Source: Cycas panzhihuaensis
Lineage: Eukaryota; Cycadophyta
Direction of reading: 5' to 3'
Assembly (NCBI GenBank): GCA_023213395.1
Contig: CM041465.1
Location: forward strand, 67,463,741 to 67,527,740
Length of the DNA stretch: 64,000 nucleotides
In this document: one piece after another, positions 50,139-62,914 of the stretch
How the letters are laid out: each line of letters starts with the position of its first letter
Position numbering within the stretch: position 1 is the stretch's first letter
Translations under genes and position numbers: made by a program
Notes under the pieces: model-generated
Seen by the model: the letters and a program-made list of their open reading frames with translations, nothing else
Told to the model about the DNA's origin: nothing
The model's database searches: none

Positions 50139-53100
50139 ATAGTCAATGCCCTGCTACACAATTTTGAACCGCACCTATAATAGTCGGATATGGCATTTAG
50201 CAATAAACGCAACTTATTTTATTACAAATATGTGTGGATTATTAACATTTCACTATATATTAAATTATTACTGACTTATTCTCATACCATCGTACTGCAG
50301 ACTACTTATGTTTTGGCGAGGGTTAGTAAAGTTTATGACATTAAGGAAATCACCAATGGTCAAGTGCTTTCCATGAAAAATCATGGAAAATCCCACCCAT
50401 TTCTTGGCCAAAGAAAGAAAGCTCCAACTAAATAATCCAATTTCAACAAACAAACATAGTCCAAAATAAATTTGACTATCAAATATTCTTTCACAAAGAA
50501 AAGAACATAGTACCACATACACTCTATGGAGATTTTATCAATCAATTTAAATGCATTCCAAACCACCACATAGTCTTCACAAAAGTGAACTTGGCCAAGC
50601 CCCTTAGCAAGGAGATTACCCTTTGTATTGGAGAGAAACTATTAGTCCATAAGTTCTATTATCTTAACATCTGAAATCCTCATTTAAAGTTATGAAAACA
50701 TTAAAACATTTTGGTAAATTTTGCCCTTTACTTATCTCAAAGCCTTGTTTACAATCTCCATATGTTATAACTTTGAATAATGACAAGGGAAAAGTCTCAT
50801 GCTTCCACTCATATTTCCCACCTCTTCAACTAGCCAATGCCTTCTCTAATATTATTAAAGACACTCAATTGCCTCTTAGAGCCTTAACCGAGGTTGGATG
50901 ATCTTGTCTTAGTCGAGAAAATATAATTGTATTCACATTAGTCAAAGTCCAACTTATCTAAGAATCTTATCCCCTAGGAAGACTAAATTAGTCATGCAAA
51001 ATGGTTGCTCTAGCAAAGAAGTATGCAAAGTATGAACTACTTTGCTACACTAAATTATATTGAAATTATTATTTTAATGGAGAAATATCTATTGAATGTT
51101 AACCTAAAAGACATCCTCCCATAGTAATATGCATGGATATTCATTATCTGTGATGCATAATTTCATCGATAATTATTTCATTGTTGAAGTTGGTATACTC
51201 AATCTTCTAGATCTTTAAGAGTGTAAAGTTTGTGTCATAAAATTGATATATCACTTGGTGAATCTAACGATCAAATGATTTCATATCTTTATACTATAAC
51301 CCTAATATGAGTGACACTATGCATTTCTTTACATCGTGGTTAAAGATCTCCTCCTTTATTTTCATTCAGATCCTACATTTCATAGAGCCTAGCTTGTTCT
51401 CTATATGCAAATTTTTTTATTGGTAGTCTAAGCATTTTTGCCTCCATTAAGTTCTTTGTGAGGACCACCATGTATAGATGGCTTCCCACTATTCCATCCT
51501 TTGGGTAATTAGTTGATTTTAACACGACAAAATTTTTGTATGATATAGAAGGAGGACTAGCCTTTAATTACATCGAGCTTGAATTCTTAATCTATTCAAG
51601 ATTTAAAGAATATTTCAATCTCTTTGAACCTAACATGTTTTTATCCAATGTGTTGAGACTAACTTATAGCTCCTACAATGACTCTATTGCTACTAACCCT
51701 TAAGGTAATATAATGTGAATCATAACATTTCCCTATGTTTGTCTCTTTTGCTATAGGATTTAGGTAAAAGTCATTCTAAAAGCTCTTTTATCAAGTTTAA
51801 TAATTTCCTTTGACATACTTTGGTTACTACAATGGTTTTACACAACTTTGAAACCTTGTCCCTAGACATGTTGGTCAAATATAATGGGTTTGTGGTGGGA
51901 GTTAGACATTCCTAAGTCCATATCTTAGTGAAGAGGGCTTAATAAGTAGATGGCCAAGATTCATCAAAGAAGAGAGCTCAAAGTTATGAAAGAGGCATCA
52001 TATACAAGTCCTAGGTCTATTGACATAAAGAAAGATAGGCTACGTAAAGGAAGTATAAAGGTAATTAGACCATAAGCAATGCCTACTCTAATGGCCAATT
52101 ATTAGGGACTTGTATCAAAAAGACTTTTAGTTAATCAAGGCTACACATGCCTAACTACCCTCATGCAAATTTCAAGGGAGAAATAAAGAAACAATCTATA
52201 TCAACTTTCTATTCTAATTAACCAAGGAATTACCACTTGATAAATGATGTTTACATTGTCATATAAAACATGGATCAAATTTCTAACAAGTATAAGGCTA
52301 CCTAATAACCTTAGGTTGAATCCTAAAGTGAGTTGATCCCTCTTAGTAATTATGGCTTTAACACTAGACATGATAGAAAATCAAATCAAGGGCATAAGAC
52401 CAACATGCTTACTAAAGCAAGTCGATGCCTCCCAAGGGGTGGATTAATCTAAGAAGATAAAAACATAAAGGAAAAAGTGAAAATAAAGTAGCAAATAATT
52501 AATAACTATGAAATAAATAACAAATGATTACTAGTATAATGGATCATAGACCCAAACACTATATGTCATTCCTAATTGTCATTTCAATTGTGATTGAAAT
52601 AAAGAAACTTGAATGAGGTACGATATGAGAGTGATCCTCTTAAGGAATATAGGAGTAGAACGAACCTATATACTAAGGTCATATCTCTAATTCCCTACTA
52701 TAGAGCCTATAGTAAACATGGCTAGAACCTAGACAACTGGTAAATAGTAGCCCTAGATATAAGTAGTGAATTAAAATATAACTTATGTCAAAATCATATA
52801 GCTGAACATGCTAAAATAAAAACTTAAAGGAAAAGGAAAGAATGAAGCGATAATTACCTGGAAACTATCATTATGGATTTGTCTTTAGGGTTAATCCCTT
52901 ACTATGTTTATTTATCTACCTTCTACTACATTTAACTCTCATACCATTTTGACATAAATATTCATTTATTATGGCTACAAGATCTGAAAACCAACAAGCA
53001 CATATGAATTTTTAAAAAGAAAACAAAATCGAATAATAAATGAGGCTATTAGAGAAGCTAGTACATTTGTCCTGTAAGAAATAGTATATAATATTATAAT

Positions 53101-56100
53101 TGGAAATAAAGCAAGAAAACAATCCCTAAAAATGGAAACAAATGTTTCTAATAAATCCTTAGATAATGGATGGTGATCATATACTATTATGAAACAACCA
53201 ACAACTTATTAGGAACCCTATTTCAAAGTATGATAGGTATATTTCCACCTTTAGTGATAGGGCTTCTTACATCATGAGATTGTGAGGTTAACTAGATGTT
53301 TTTAGGATTTGTATCCAATGTGTCTAGTACATAGTATGGGGGTTTTGTTGCCTGTGATATGTAGATTAATTTATTTGATCAATTATGGTGAATGTAGGTT
53401 TGGTTTCTATAAACAACTATCAAGGTTTTAAAGTGCATAAAGTTAAGTTTTTTTTTTTTCTTTTTTTTTTTATAATAAAGTTTTATAATTTTTAATCATA
53501 AGATAAAAACAACTCAAAACTAAAATAAGATAATACAAATCAAATGGAGCAAAATGAGTGGGAAACCTAGGATTTGAGAGGTTGATTTATCTATGAGAGA
53601 AATATGACCCCATTATTTAGGGTAAAAATAACTCTAAATGAGGTCTACAATCTTAAATTCTCTACTTATTACCTCTTTGCACTAGAAAAGCTACTCCCAA
53701 CCCTATCTTTCATGTATATTTAACCCATAAGCAAACATATTAATCTATATCTTTATTTAAGTGAAGTTTTATTATATCTATGGGAAAACTTGTTGACCAC
53801 CTTTAACTAAAGTGTAATCAATTAAATACTAGGATTGTGGTTCCAATGACTCAAATATTTCCATGCATAAACACCATGCTATACACAACAAAGTTTAAAA
53901 CCATCTTGAGCCATCCTCAGATTTTGAGGAAGAATAATGTATCATGTATCATGTATCCAAGAGGCACTTAATGTTATTTCTAGTTGAGGGAAAGGAGGGA
54001 AAGCCTATTAACAAATAATTATTAAATTTATTCCTGTTAACTAACTTGATGAACCACTTAGGTCCCATGATCCATAATATAGCATGCTTTCACCATGTTT
54101 TGTTATTTTTCTTCCTTGGAGATTGTGAAGCTTTGGCAAGCCCTAGAAGAACTTTGGATTGACATTTAAGTAGTAGTATGCTTCTAGTTTGTATAAGGGT
54201 TTCTCCTAAAATCTCCTCTATCTCTAGATGAAGCTTTGAATCCCTTTACAATTATGAGCTTTCCTCTTTACTTATGTGATCTCTTTGCCTTCCAATCTAC
54301 TTTCCATAAATCTTCTTTCTCCTTTGATATGTCTCTGAATGGATATACCTCCTTTCAAGTTTCTATTCAAATTAATACTCCTCCCATCACAAATTAATGG
54401 TCTAATATATGTTGTCTATTTGAATGGTACTCTCTCTTAAGTCACTCAACTAATGTGATCCTATCCCCATTCAATAGCTCTTTATTTGATGTTTGAATGA
54501 TTATTTATTCTCTTCCAAGCACCTTTATCTCACACATCATGAACATGTCTTTTGTGTTTTATCTCTATAAGATCTCATCCCTCCTGCATTATAAGTCTTA
54601 CACTCAATGATGCATTCATCCATCATTCCTAATGGCCTCCCTCCCACCATTTTCAAGCTTAATATGGGAACCTTACAACTTCATCTAAAACTACCAAAAT
54701 TTATCCAATCTTTGAAGACAAAACTATTTGAGAAGGGATGGTATGTTATGTCTTATGTCACAATTATAATGTACTTAAAGAAGTTGGCTAAACAACATCT
54801 TGTGGAAATCAATACCATGTCTCTAATTATAAATAGAAGCATAAGGGTTGAAGTATTCCTTGCATTTCTTAATGTTTTACTCTTTAAGATGCTTAATCCT
54901 TTATTTGTGCTCTCAGAGATGCGATCTCCAACTTGAAGTCTAGTAACATTCTTATTAGAATGCTATAACTCCCCTTTTGTTTGAAAGTAGTGGCCATTTT
55001 ATTTCCTTTCTAAATAGGATATGATCATGAGGTCAACTCAATGATGATTTGGATGCACATGTGATATCTAATCCACCTCTCCTCATCATGGGATTCTAAA
55101 AGGCACGTAAAAATTAAGGAACTAAAGGATAATGTAATCATGAGTTAGAAGTTGGGGGTTTCTTATATTTTTAGAAGCCTTTTCCTATTGAGAAAGAGTT
55201 CATAAAAGAAAGAGCAACACACATTTTATTAACATAAAAGATTAAGGTTGGCAAAGAATTCTTAGAGTTGTTAAATAAATAATAATATTTGCCCCTTGAT
55301 CTTCTAATAAATGGCCATTAAAAAGGAAATTATTCTTTAATTTTAGGCTCAAATGAACACAATCTACAAATGCACTCAATCTTAGGAACTAGATGTTTTG
55401 TTTCTATTATGAGTTCATGGGAATAGACCCTATGTTATTACATGGAGAATTTCAAGCTATGTGACATATGAAGAAGAATAAACCCAAGTGGAATAACATC
55501 ATCATCAAAAGATAGAGCTAAATTGACTAGTTGGGGATGTCCAAGTGACCTAAAGAAATGCCAAATAAATCTCTTATGTGATATCTTTGTTAATCTCTCT
55601 CTTTAAAAGATTGAGATTTAAATTATTAAGGGAGTTTAATATGGGAGGAAATTTATTTATAAACATTATAATTATCTACAATAAATTGTAAAATTCAACA
55701 TACCACCATATAGATTCATTATTGAGATCGACTTGGGTTATACCATGTGAAGGCTCATATATATATATGACCTTGTATATATTAGAAACAATCCCAAACA
55801 TGGTTGCTACCCTAAGATGGTGCACCCTACTCTTTTCTTCTATAACACAATGAGGCATAGTTATTTTAACCTGGATGTTGTTTGACATCAAAATGGCTTA
55901 CACTTTCTTAATCTAAATCAAATCCATAAAGAATAAACTAAACTCATACCTTAGTACGAAGAAGGACTTATAAGTTTGGTCAAAGTATTAAAAATATTGT
56001 TGTTATGGAGATACTCTAAAGATACATATGGAAACACACTCTTCGAAAGAAAATATGAAACATACCCTTTAGCAAATCTAGTTTATCATGATGATTGTAC

Positions 56101-56113
56101 TAAAAATTTTGAA
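50139..56113. other. No gene confidently recognised; two coding-like scraps
   Basis: AT-rich. Two plus-strand stretches read like degraded protein but match nothing I know: 51530-51720 (FLYDIEGGLAFNYIELEF, RFKEYFNLFEPNMF) and 52973-53200 (MATRSENQQAHMNF, later KARKQSLKMETNVSNKSL). The second resembles a retroelement Gag N terminus. An open frame at 54607-54936 has no recognisable features. Confidence 0.35.
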
Positions 56114-56128
56114 CTCACTCTAATACCA
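56114..56128 (-). other. Primer-binding site of a minus-strand Copia remnant
   Basis: TGGTATTAGAGTGAG on the minus strand lies next to the LTR at 56129-56607. It matches the tRNA-Met PBS with two changes in the first 12 bases. Confidence 0.7.
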
Positions 56129-56607
56129 TTTTAAATTATTTATAATAACTTATTTAGAATTGTGGAATTATGTAGGATATTATATATTCACATGATTAAT
56201 TAAGTATATCATGAACATAATAAATGAAAAAGATAAAGGCATAAGAGATAATAATACAAACATTATCTATACATCATGTTTAATGTGGAAAACCCATGAA
56301 TAGGAAAAACCACCTCTAGATATTCATAAGATACTATGTTAAGATGAATAATGATGAGTCATTCTATCCTTATAATGAGGAATATGTCATTTGGTTTTGT
56401 TTACGATAAATATTATCATTATATAGATGTGTAATCTCATCATTAACTAATAATATATTACTATGATATCAACCAATTTGATCATGTGTATAGAACCTCT
56501 CACATCATCCAAAAATAACTTTAACATGTTAACCACTAATTAAACATTACTCATTAATATTCATGAATTTCAACATTCTAACCCTTTAATATTTAAATAT
56601 TCCAACA
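56129..56607 (-). repeat. Copia LTR (5' LTR of a truncated minus-strand element)
   Basis: On the minus strand it begins TGTTGGAATATTTAAATA and contains GGTGGTTTTTCCTATTC followed by GGGTTTTCCACATTAAAC, the plant Copia R/U5 signature. The PBS follows directly. The PBS-side end has lost its CA. No gag or pol is recognisable further left. Confidence 0.7.
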
Positions 56608-56619
56608 CTACCCCTTAAT

Positions 56620-59600
56620 GTTTAATTTTGGACTTTTAAATATCCTTATGCCTTCAACCTATATTTTAATCTTCATGTCTTCATATCTTCATACCATATC
56701 ACCTACTCATATGTATCTTCATTTTATATATATCACCTTTAAATTAATCTATGAAACTTATCTTCATCATACTTGTCTCCAGCAAGTAAATCTTAATAAC
56801 AATGTATCATATCAACCTATAATCAAATATATAAAATCAAACACCTATGAAACCTATAAACCATTATCAATCAACTAATAAATAACCATAATTTATGACT
56901 TTCAACTTATCGTGATATATAAAGTTTTACTCCTCATTAACTTCATATCTTCATGTGTAAAGCTAAAATAATCAATACTTTTAACTCTATCAACTCAAAA
57001 TCTTGTAAACCAAAATGATTACTGATGTCTATATAAAACAATAACCATTTATCAAAATGCATGGATAACTGATCTCTACAATCATTAGTTCTATAAGAAG
57101 TGTTTCTTATACATGGTTCATCAGCATATGAAGTAAAACATCAAAACAATAGTAGGTATTAGGCCAATATGTTATACAATAGTAACATCATTCTATCTTA
57201 TGTCTTGCATATGAAAAAGCCTGTGAGCGTTACCTCTATTGATGCTTTTGCATACATCTTTTGTAGCTTTTATTTAGCAACCAAATAATATCGCCAACAA
57301 ACTAAACTAAACAACTATCTTTGGGAACATGGCATACCACCTAGCCATGTCAAACTAGCTATAATAAGGTAACATAAAGAATATATTTCCATGCCTCTTA
57401 TCATACAAGAAATGCCAATTTTTTTACTAATAACAATATATCAACTAGACTTATTAACAATTAAATTTTGGTATGCCAAGTTATTAATATATAAGACTTC
57501 TCCATGCCTCATAAACATGTGGAAACAATTGAACAACTCAACAACTAACTACAAACAATAGACCCTTTAACAACATCAATCAAGTTGTATCACTAAAAAT
57601 CATTCATTTATATATATAGTCAACAAATTAGGTGATCATATACTCATTAAACCATTAAATAATATTAAATGTATTTTATTAATAGTGTGCATCACTACAT
57701 CAAAAGTGTAAATACTTTAAGGGAACTTTAACATATCCAACACTTATATCTCACATTCAATATCAAACAGGTTCCTACCTTTCTTTTTCTTAGACTTAAA
57801 ATGTCATAAATAATCCTTGAATGTGTTTATTTTCAACTAAATTTAAATTTATATTCATCATTAATCATCCATTTGTATCAACATAAACTCATGAGCCTTC
57901 AAAATCTTCAAAAATTGCTAAATCATCCCTCAAACTTCTCAAAATTTACAACTTCTAATATGTCAAAATTAATTTACTCAAGTTTACCCATTAAAATCTT
58001 ATTCATGCATGCTCTAAAATATGCTTTGTGACTACTTGTTTTGACTATTTTTTAGTACTCTTTCTAATGAAACCAATGTATTAAAAATTATACTCTATAT
58101 AAAAACATTAAGATCAAAATACCATCGGTATTTAATACAAAAAAGTTAGAATGAAGATATTATTAATATATCATAAAAAAATCAAACCTACTTTAATATT
58201 TGATTAAACCTTTTTCCATTTAGGTTGTGGTCACATTAGGATTCCATGTGACCATGTGATTTATCTAACGGGCTCAAGTGGATCTAAAATCACACTCTAA
58301 TCTAGTTTAATGCAATTCAAACATTGAAAAAAAAATCCATATACAAAACAAATTTGTTGATGTGTGATTAGGGTTTTCAGCAATTTTTATGTGTAGTGGG
58401 TAACTTAATGATTAAATCTAGATGTAGACATAAACTTATCATTCGAAATCGATGAAATAAGATCAAATCTAGATTGTAGACTCTCCACAGTGTTAAAGTG
58501 GTAAATTAAAATAAAAAAATTTCTAACCATGTTAGTGGTGCAATGTTGGATATTATTATTAAATTAAAAGAAAAAATCAATATCAATCCAACCAATCAAT
58601 TAGATGAATGAATAATTAAACATGCCATGATTTTCTCCATTCCCATTAATCCTTTAATATGTGATATGATATAGTATAGGATTCAATGGTTACATAAATA
58701 AGGATGAGGAGTAAATTTATAATTATTGTATACCACTAAATTGAGACTAATCATCAATGGGAGGATCACTTAACAATGATATAAATATGAACAAGGCATA
58801 AAATTCAATGGAAGTATATATCTCAATCAACATTACTACATTATGATTATGTGGACCTAATAATGGCAAATTTCTCCATTTTCTCTTTTGTGGACAATTA
58901 AATATATGTCTTTACTCTATGCATTTTTATTGAATGGGCAAAAATTACATTAAACTATGTTTTTCTATAAGTTTATTTAGTGATTCTATGTGTACTCTTC
59001 AATGGTAAATGCTCATACATTCAAACACCTCTACTAAGCAATAAAAGGCATTTGCTAAAATTTGCCTATATCACAAACTCTAAGAATTTATATATAGATT
59101 TGTTACCACCAGTCTATCATTTCTCATATATTTATTTTCATCTCCACCCTATTTCACATATATGTTTTCATCTGGATGTTATTGATCTCCATAAGTGATA
59201 GTGCATCATTGATAGATAAACTTATTGGGCCAATGGACTGCATTTCTTTGAAAATTAACTTCACACAACAGAATTTCATTTCATATTATGACAATACCAA
59301 TTTCTTAATAATGTAATAGGGGGAAACCCTAATATATACTATAGTATAAAATTTTTTATATAGTATAAATCCTTAATATATCACCACTAATCACCACAAG
59401 CCTTGAATTTATTATATTAAATACAAATCCTTAATCATACATATCATACTTATGCCATAATATAATATATCTTTATACGTTGCTAAATTTTATCAAATAT
59501 CAAACTCTAATATGCTTGTTAAAATAGATCTCACATAGACACCACATATGATAAAACCCTGATTTCATTATTTTTTAGTTCAAGCAGTTTATCATACCTT

Positions 59601-60600
59601 TAGGTCACTTACTGAATTACCTATAATTGTTCCTTATTTTCATACTAATCTACTGCATATCAACTAGTATAGACATGTTGCCTATATCACTTGTATTAAC
59701 GGGTTACTAGCTATTAGCTTCTCATCTCACTCTTATAGGGTGATGAATCCTGTTTAGATAATCTCTTATGGATGTACCATCAAGCACCTACATGTTTCAT
59801 GAATATAGGAGCTCCACATACATAATAAATATCCACAATAAGAAAATAAATGCATAGTATACATCACTATGGTGTCCTTTATTCAATAGTATATGACTCA
59901 AGGACAGATCTACAAAATTAACCAAAACTATGGTTATCAATAGGCCTACCTATTATGAAACAGGATTGTATAGTGTATAATAATTATGAAACATGATTAT
60001 ATTGAATGAGATTTCTTTCATTTATCCCCTCTTTCAAGGTATGTAATTTTCGAGTTAAACTTCCCCCTTATTAGAAACCCACACTTCTTTATGTTTGTCT
60101 TATAGCATATTCAGACCTAAGTTGATGTGAAACAATCACTAGCTAATGATTTATATATAGTCATGGCCCTATTTTTTCCATTTATATTCATTATTTTCCT
60201 CAGTTTAATGCCACCTTCCATCCAATTAATGTCCTACAATGGATCTTATTTTCCACTGACCTCCCATGAGGGAAATGATGATAAGGAGTTGAGGGAAATA
60301 ATACCTAATTATATGTATGGTTGTAAGCCTACTACTTCTACATTTTACAAACTAATATTATATTAATTATTAAATTATGTCATCTTATAATGCCTCTATA
60401 CTTTAGGCATAATATTGAATAGTTGATAATGGTCTAGACTAGTTGCCATATGTTGGTCATCACACTAAATTCACCTCTTCCTTCATTGCACCTTTATTAT
60501 TTCCTTAATTAATTTCACCTCTTATCTGATAAGTTAGTCATCATTTTAGTAATCTCTTTATATAGAATTAGAATTAGTTATAGTGTAACCAATTATTTGA
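56620..60600. other. No gene recognised
   Basis: Nearly 4 kb of AT-rich DNA between two inverted related LTRs. Short open frames (56618-56878, 58980-59198, 60127-60366) show no recognisable protein features. A stretch near 58225-58290 (GGTCACATTAGG, GGGCTCAAGTGGATC) loosely resembles Copia-B/NA-2 leader text. Confidence 0.45.
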
Positions 60601-60602
60601 AG

Positions 60603-60930
60603 TATTGGAATATTAATTTGTACCAATATCGATGTAATGTTTAATTAGTAAGCTAAGATTATCATTAATTGATATTGAAATATAATTTTATAATGATGAA
60701 GTTATACATATATATAAGGATAATATTTATCATAATTAAAAGTAGATCACCTAATTTTCCTTATGAGGATAAGATGACTCGCCATGTGGTTCATTGGTTA
60801 CTATTCTTAATATGAGCTCTGATAGATATTTGAAGGTAGTTTTTCCTATTCATGGATTTTTTACATTAAACATGGAACATATAAAATGTATACATTACAA
60901 CTCGTATGCCCTTTGATTATTTGGAAATCA
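60603..60930 (+). repeat. Diverged LTR copy, inverted relative to 56129-56607
   Basis: The plus strand starts TATTGGAATATT and continues with GTAATGTTTAATTAGTA, GATAATATTTATC, TTTTTCCTATTCATGG and ACATTAAACATG. These occur in the same order on the minus strand of 56129-56607. The 3' end and any PBS are not recognisable. Confidence 0.6.
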
Positions 60931-60957
60931 GTCTAGGCTAAGTACCTCTCAATAACT

Positions 60958-61150
60958 TTATGTTTTTTCTATTTCTAATGAAAATCAAGAGATATATCAA
61001 GCTATAGGAACCCTAAAACCAACTTTGTCCAACATCTAAAAAGAAGTCTCCACTTTGTTATGTTGTATGGTTAGAAATGATGAAAAGCAAAAGGCTAGGA
61101 TATGTGAATGACACTTGGTAAAGGAATATACTAGCCTACATAATCAAGTA
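60958..61150 (+). pseudogene. Small coiled-coil-like relic
   Basis: A plus-strand frame contains ENQEIYQAIGTLKPTLSNI, EKQKARICE and LHNQVEEI, interrupted by TAA and TGA. It is helix-rich and hydrophilic, with no family recognised. Confidence 0.25.
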
Positions 61151-61179
61151 GAGGAGATCTAAGTTCATAGTTATATTAG

Positions 61180-62910
61180 CAATGTTTTTGTTTTATTTTC
61201 TTATTTTTTATTATTTCTTCCTTTATATTTTTCAACATCTTAGGTTTAATCAGATGAAGGAAAGGATAAAATAAAGAATAATTTGATCCCACACTTATAA
61301 AAAGCAACAAAAAAGACCTATAAATCTAAGGAAAATCACTCTACAAATTAAACAAATAAATAAGAAATCATATCGACTCCCTTTTCTAATTGAAATCTTA
61401 TCAACAAATAAAAGAAACTAATTTAAAATCTTTAAACAATTTTCTATTTCAAATAAAAATATATAAGAAACAAACCTTTTAAAAGGAAATCTTTCATACA
61501 TACCCAAAAAATAAAGGTTGAAGTGGTATGAAGTTCCTAGACTTTTTCTTATTGTATGTATAATCTTTGATGAATTTTATAGTTTTTCAAGCATAGAATA
61601 AATCTAAATAAAATAAATGAACTATAAAATTTAATATGAAAACTATAAACTTAACATGTAACATCAATGTCCACTTGAACAACCCATGAAAAATGACATA
61701 TAATGTGTAGATTCACCATGCAAGAAAGAACTTAGTTCATGGATCTCATTAAGCAGTTAGATTGGGAACATAGAAAGATTTTATCATTGATTCAACAACA
61801 TATAACTATGAAATTATTGAATTGATTCTATTTCTTATAAAATAAAATAGTAAGCAAGAGGTATATAAAGTTTATTCCCTTTACTCTTTTCTAATTATGC
61901 ATCTTTTAGATGAAGAAGAAGGAAAAAAGTAAATAATCAAGGAAAGTGAATTACATAATCACACAATCCTCAAGGTATGCAACCATATATATGCCTCAGC
62001 ATAGTAATCTTCCCCTTATTAACCAATATTTCACCAAATTTTCCTTTTAATATAAGCAAAAAGAGGAGAAATTTGTGAAGAAATGACCAAAACTAACACC
62101 AAATTAAAAGAGATGAGACAAAGACCTCCTAGAAATCTTGACTGCTATGGAGAATGAAAGGGAGAAGCTATGAAATATGATGAAGAGGTAGATTACTCTT
62201 CTCTATAGCAAACCTCTATGAACACCATAAGGGCCTAATCCTTTAGCCAAGATTAATTCAAGGAAAATTAGGGAACAATAAGAACTATACTCAAGATTAA
62301 GAAGATGACATAAAAGAGGCACAATATAATAAGAAACCATTTAAAAATAACAAGAAAAAGTGATTAAAAAATATTACCAAACTTTTAATAAGAGAGTTAG
62401 TGCTCAAATAAAGGCTTTGTAGAGGATAAACATCTCACAAATTCTTAGAAAATAGAGTTAAACAATAGCACTAACTATATCTTCAAGTCTTTTTCTTCTT
62501 AATTCTCTCCTTTTCCACTTCTCTTCTGTCTTCTTTTAAAGATGCAACCACAAAAATCATAATAATTCACTCACTAATCAATTCTCTAAGGTTTCATGGG
62601 CTTTTAGGCAAGAAAGAAGGAGTTACCATGAAATCTAGGCAAGAGCATGTGAAAAATAGAGAAAAATAGCATATTTGACTAAAAAATTAGCATATATAAC
62701 AATAAAAAAATATAATTTTCTACATGAAATATGATTTATTATATTTTATGTAGAACAAAGAATATGACTTTTTATATAAAACATGATCGATCAAATTTTG
62801 GGCAATATTGAAAAAGTGATGGTAAAAACTAAAAATATTAATAAATAAAGTTTAAAAACTTGGAGTATTGCCAAAAATTGAAGTGAAATAACCTTATCAA
62901 AGACAAAGAG
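61180..62910. other. No gene recognised
   Basis: AT-rich spacer up to the sharp change in base composition at about 62.9 kb. Confidence 0.5.
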
Positions 62911-62914
62911 TAAC

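Noticed and set aside
56608-56620. Purine-rich tract (minus) beside the LTR at 56129-56607, suggesting a 3' LTR
   Set aside because: The other side carries a clear tRNA-Met PBS, which marks a 5' LTR; the short purine run is likely chance.
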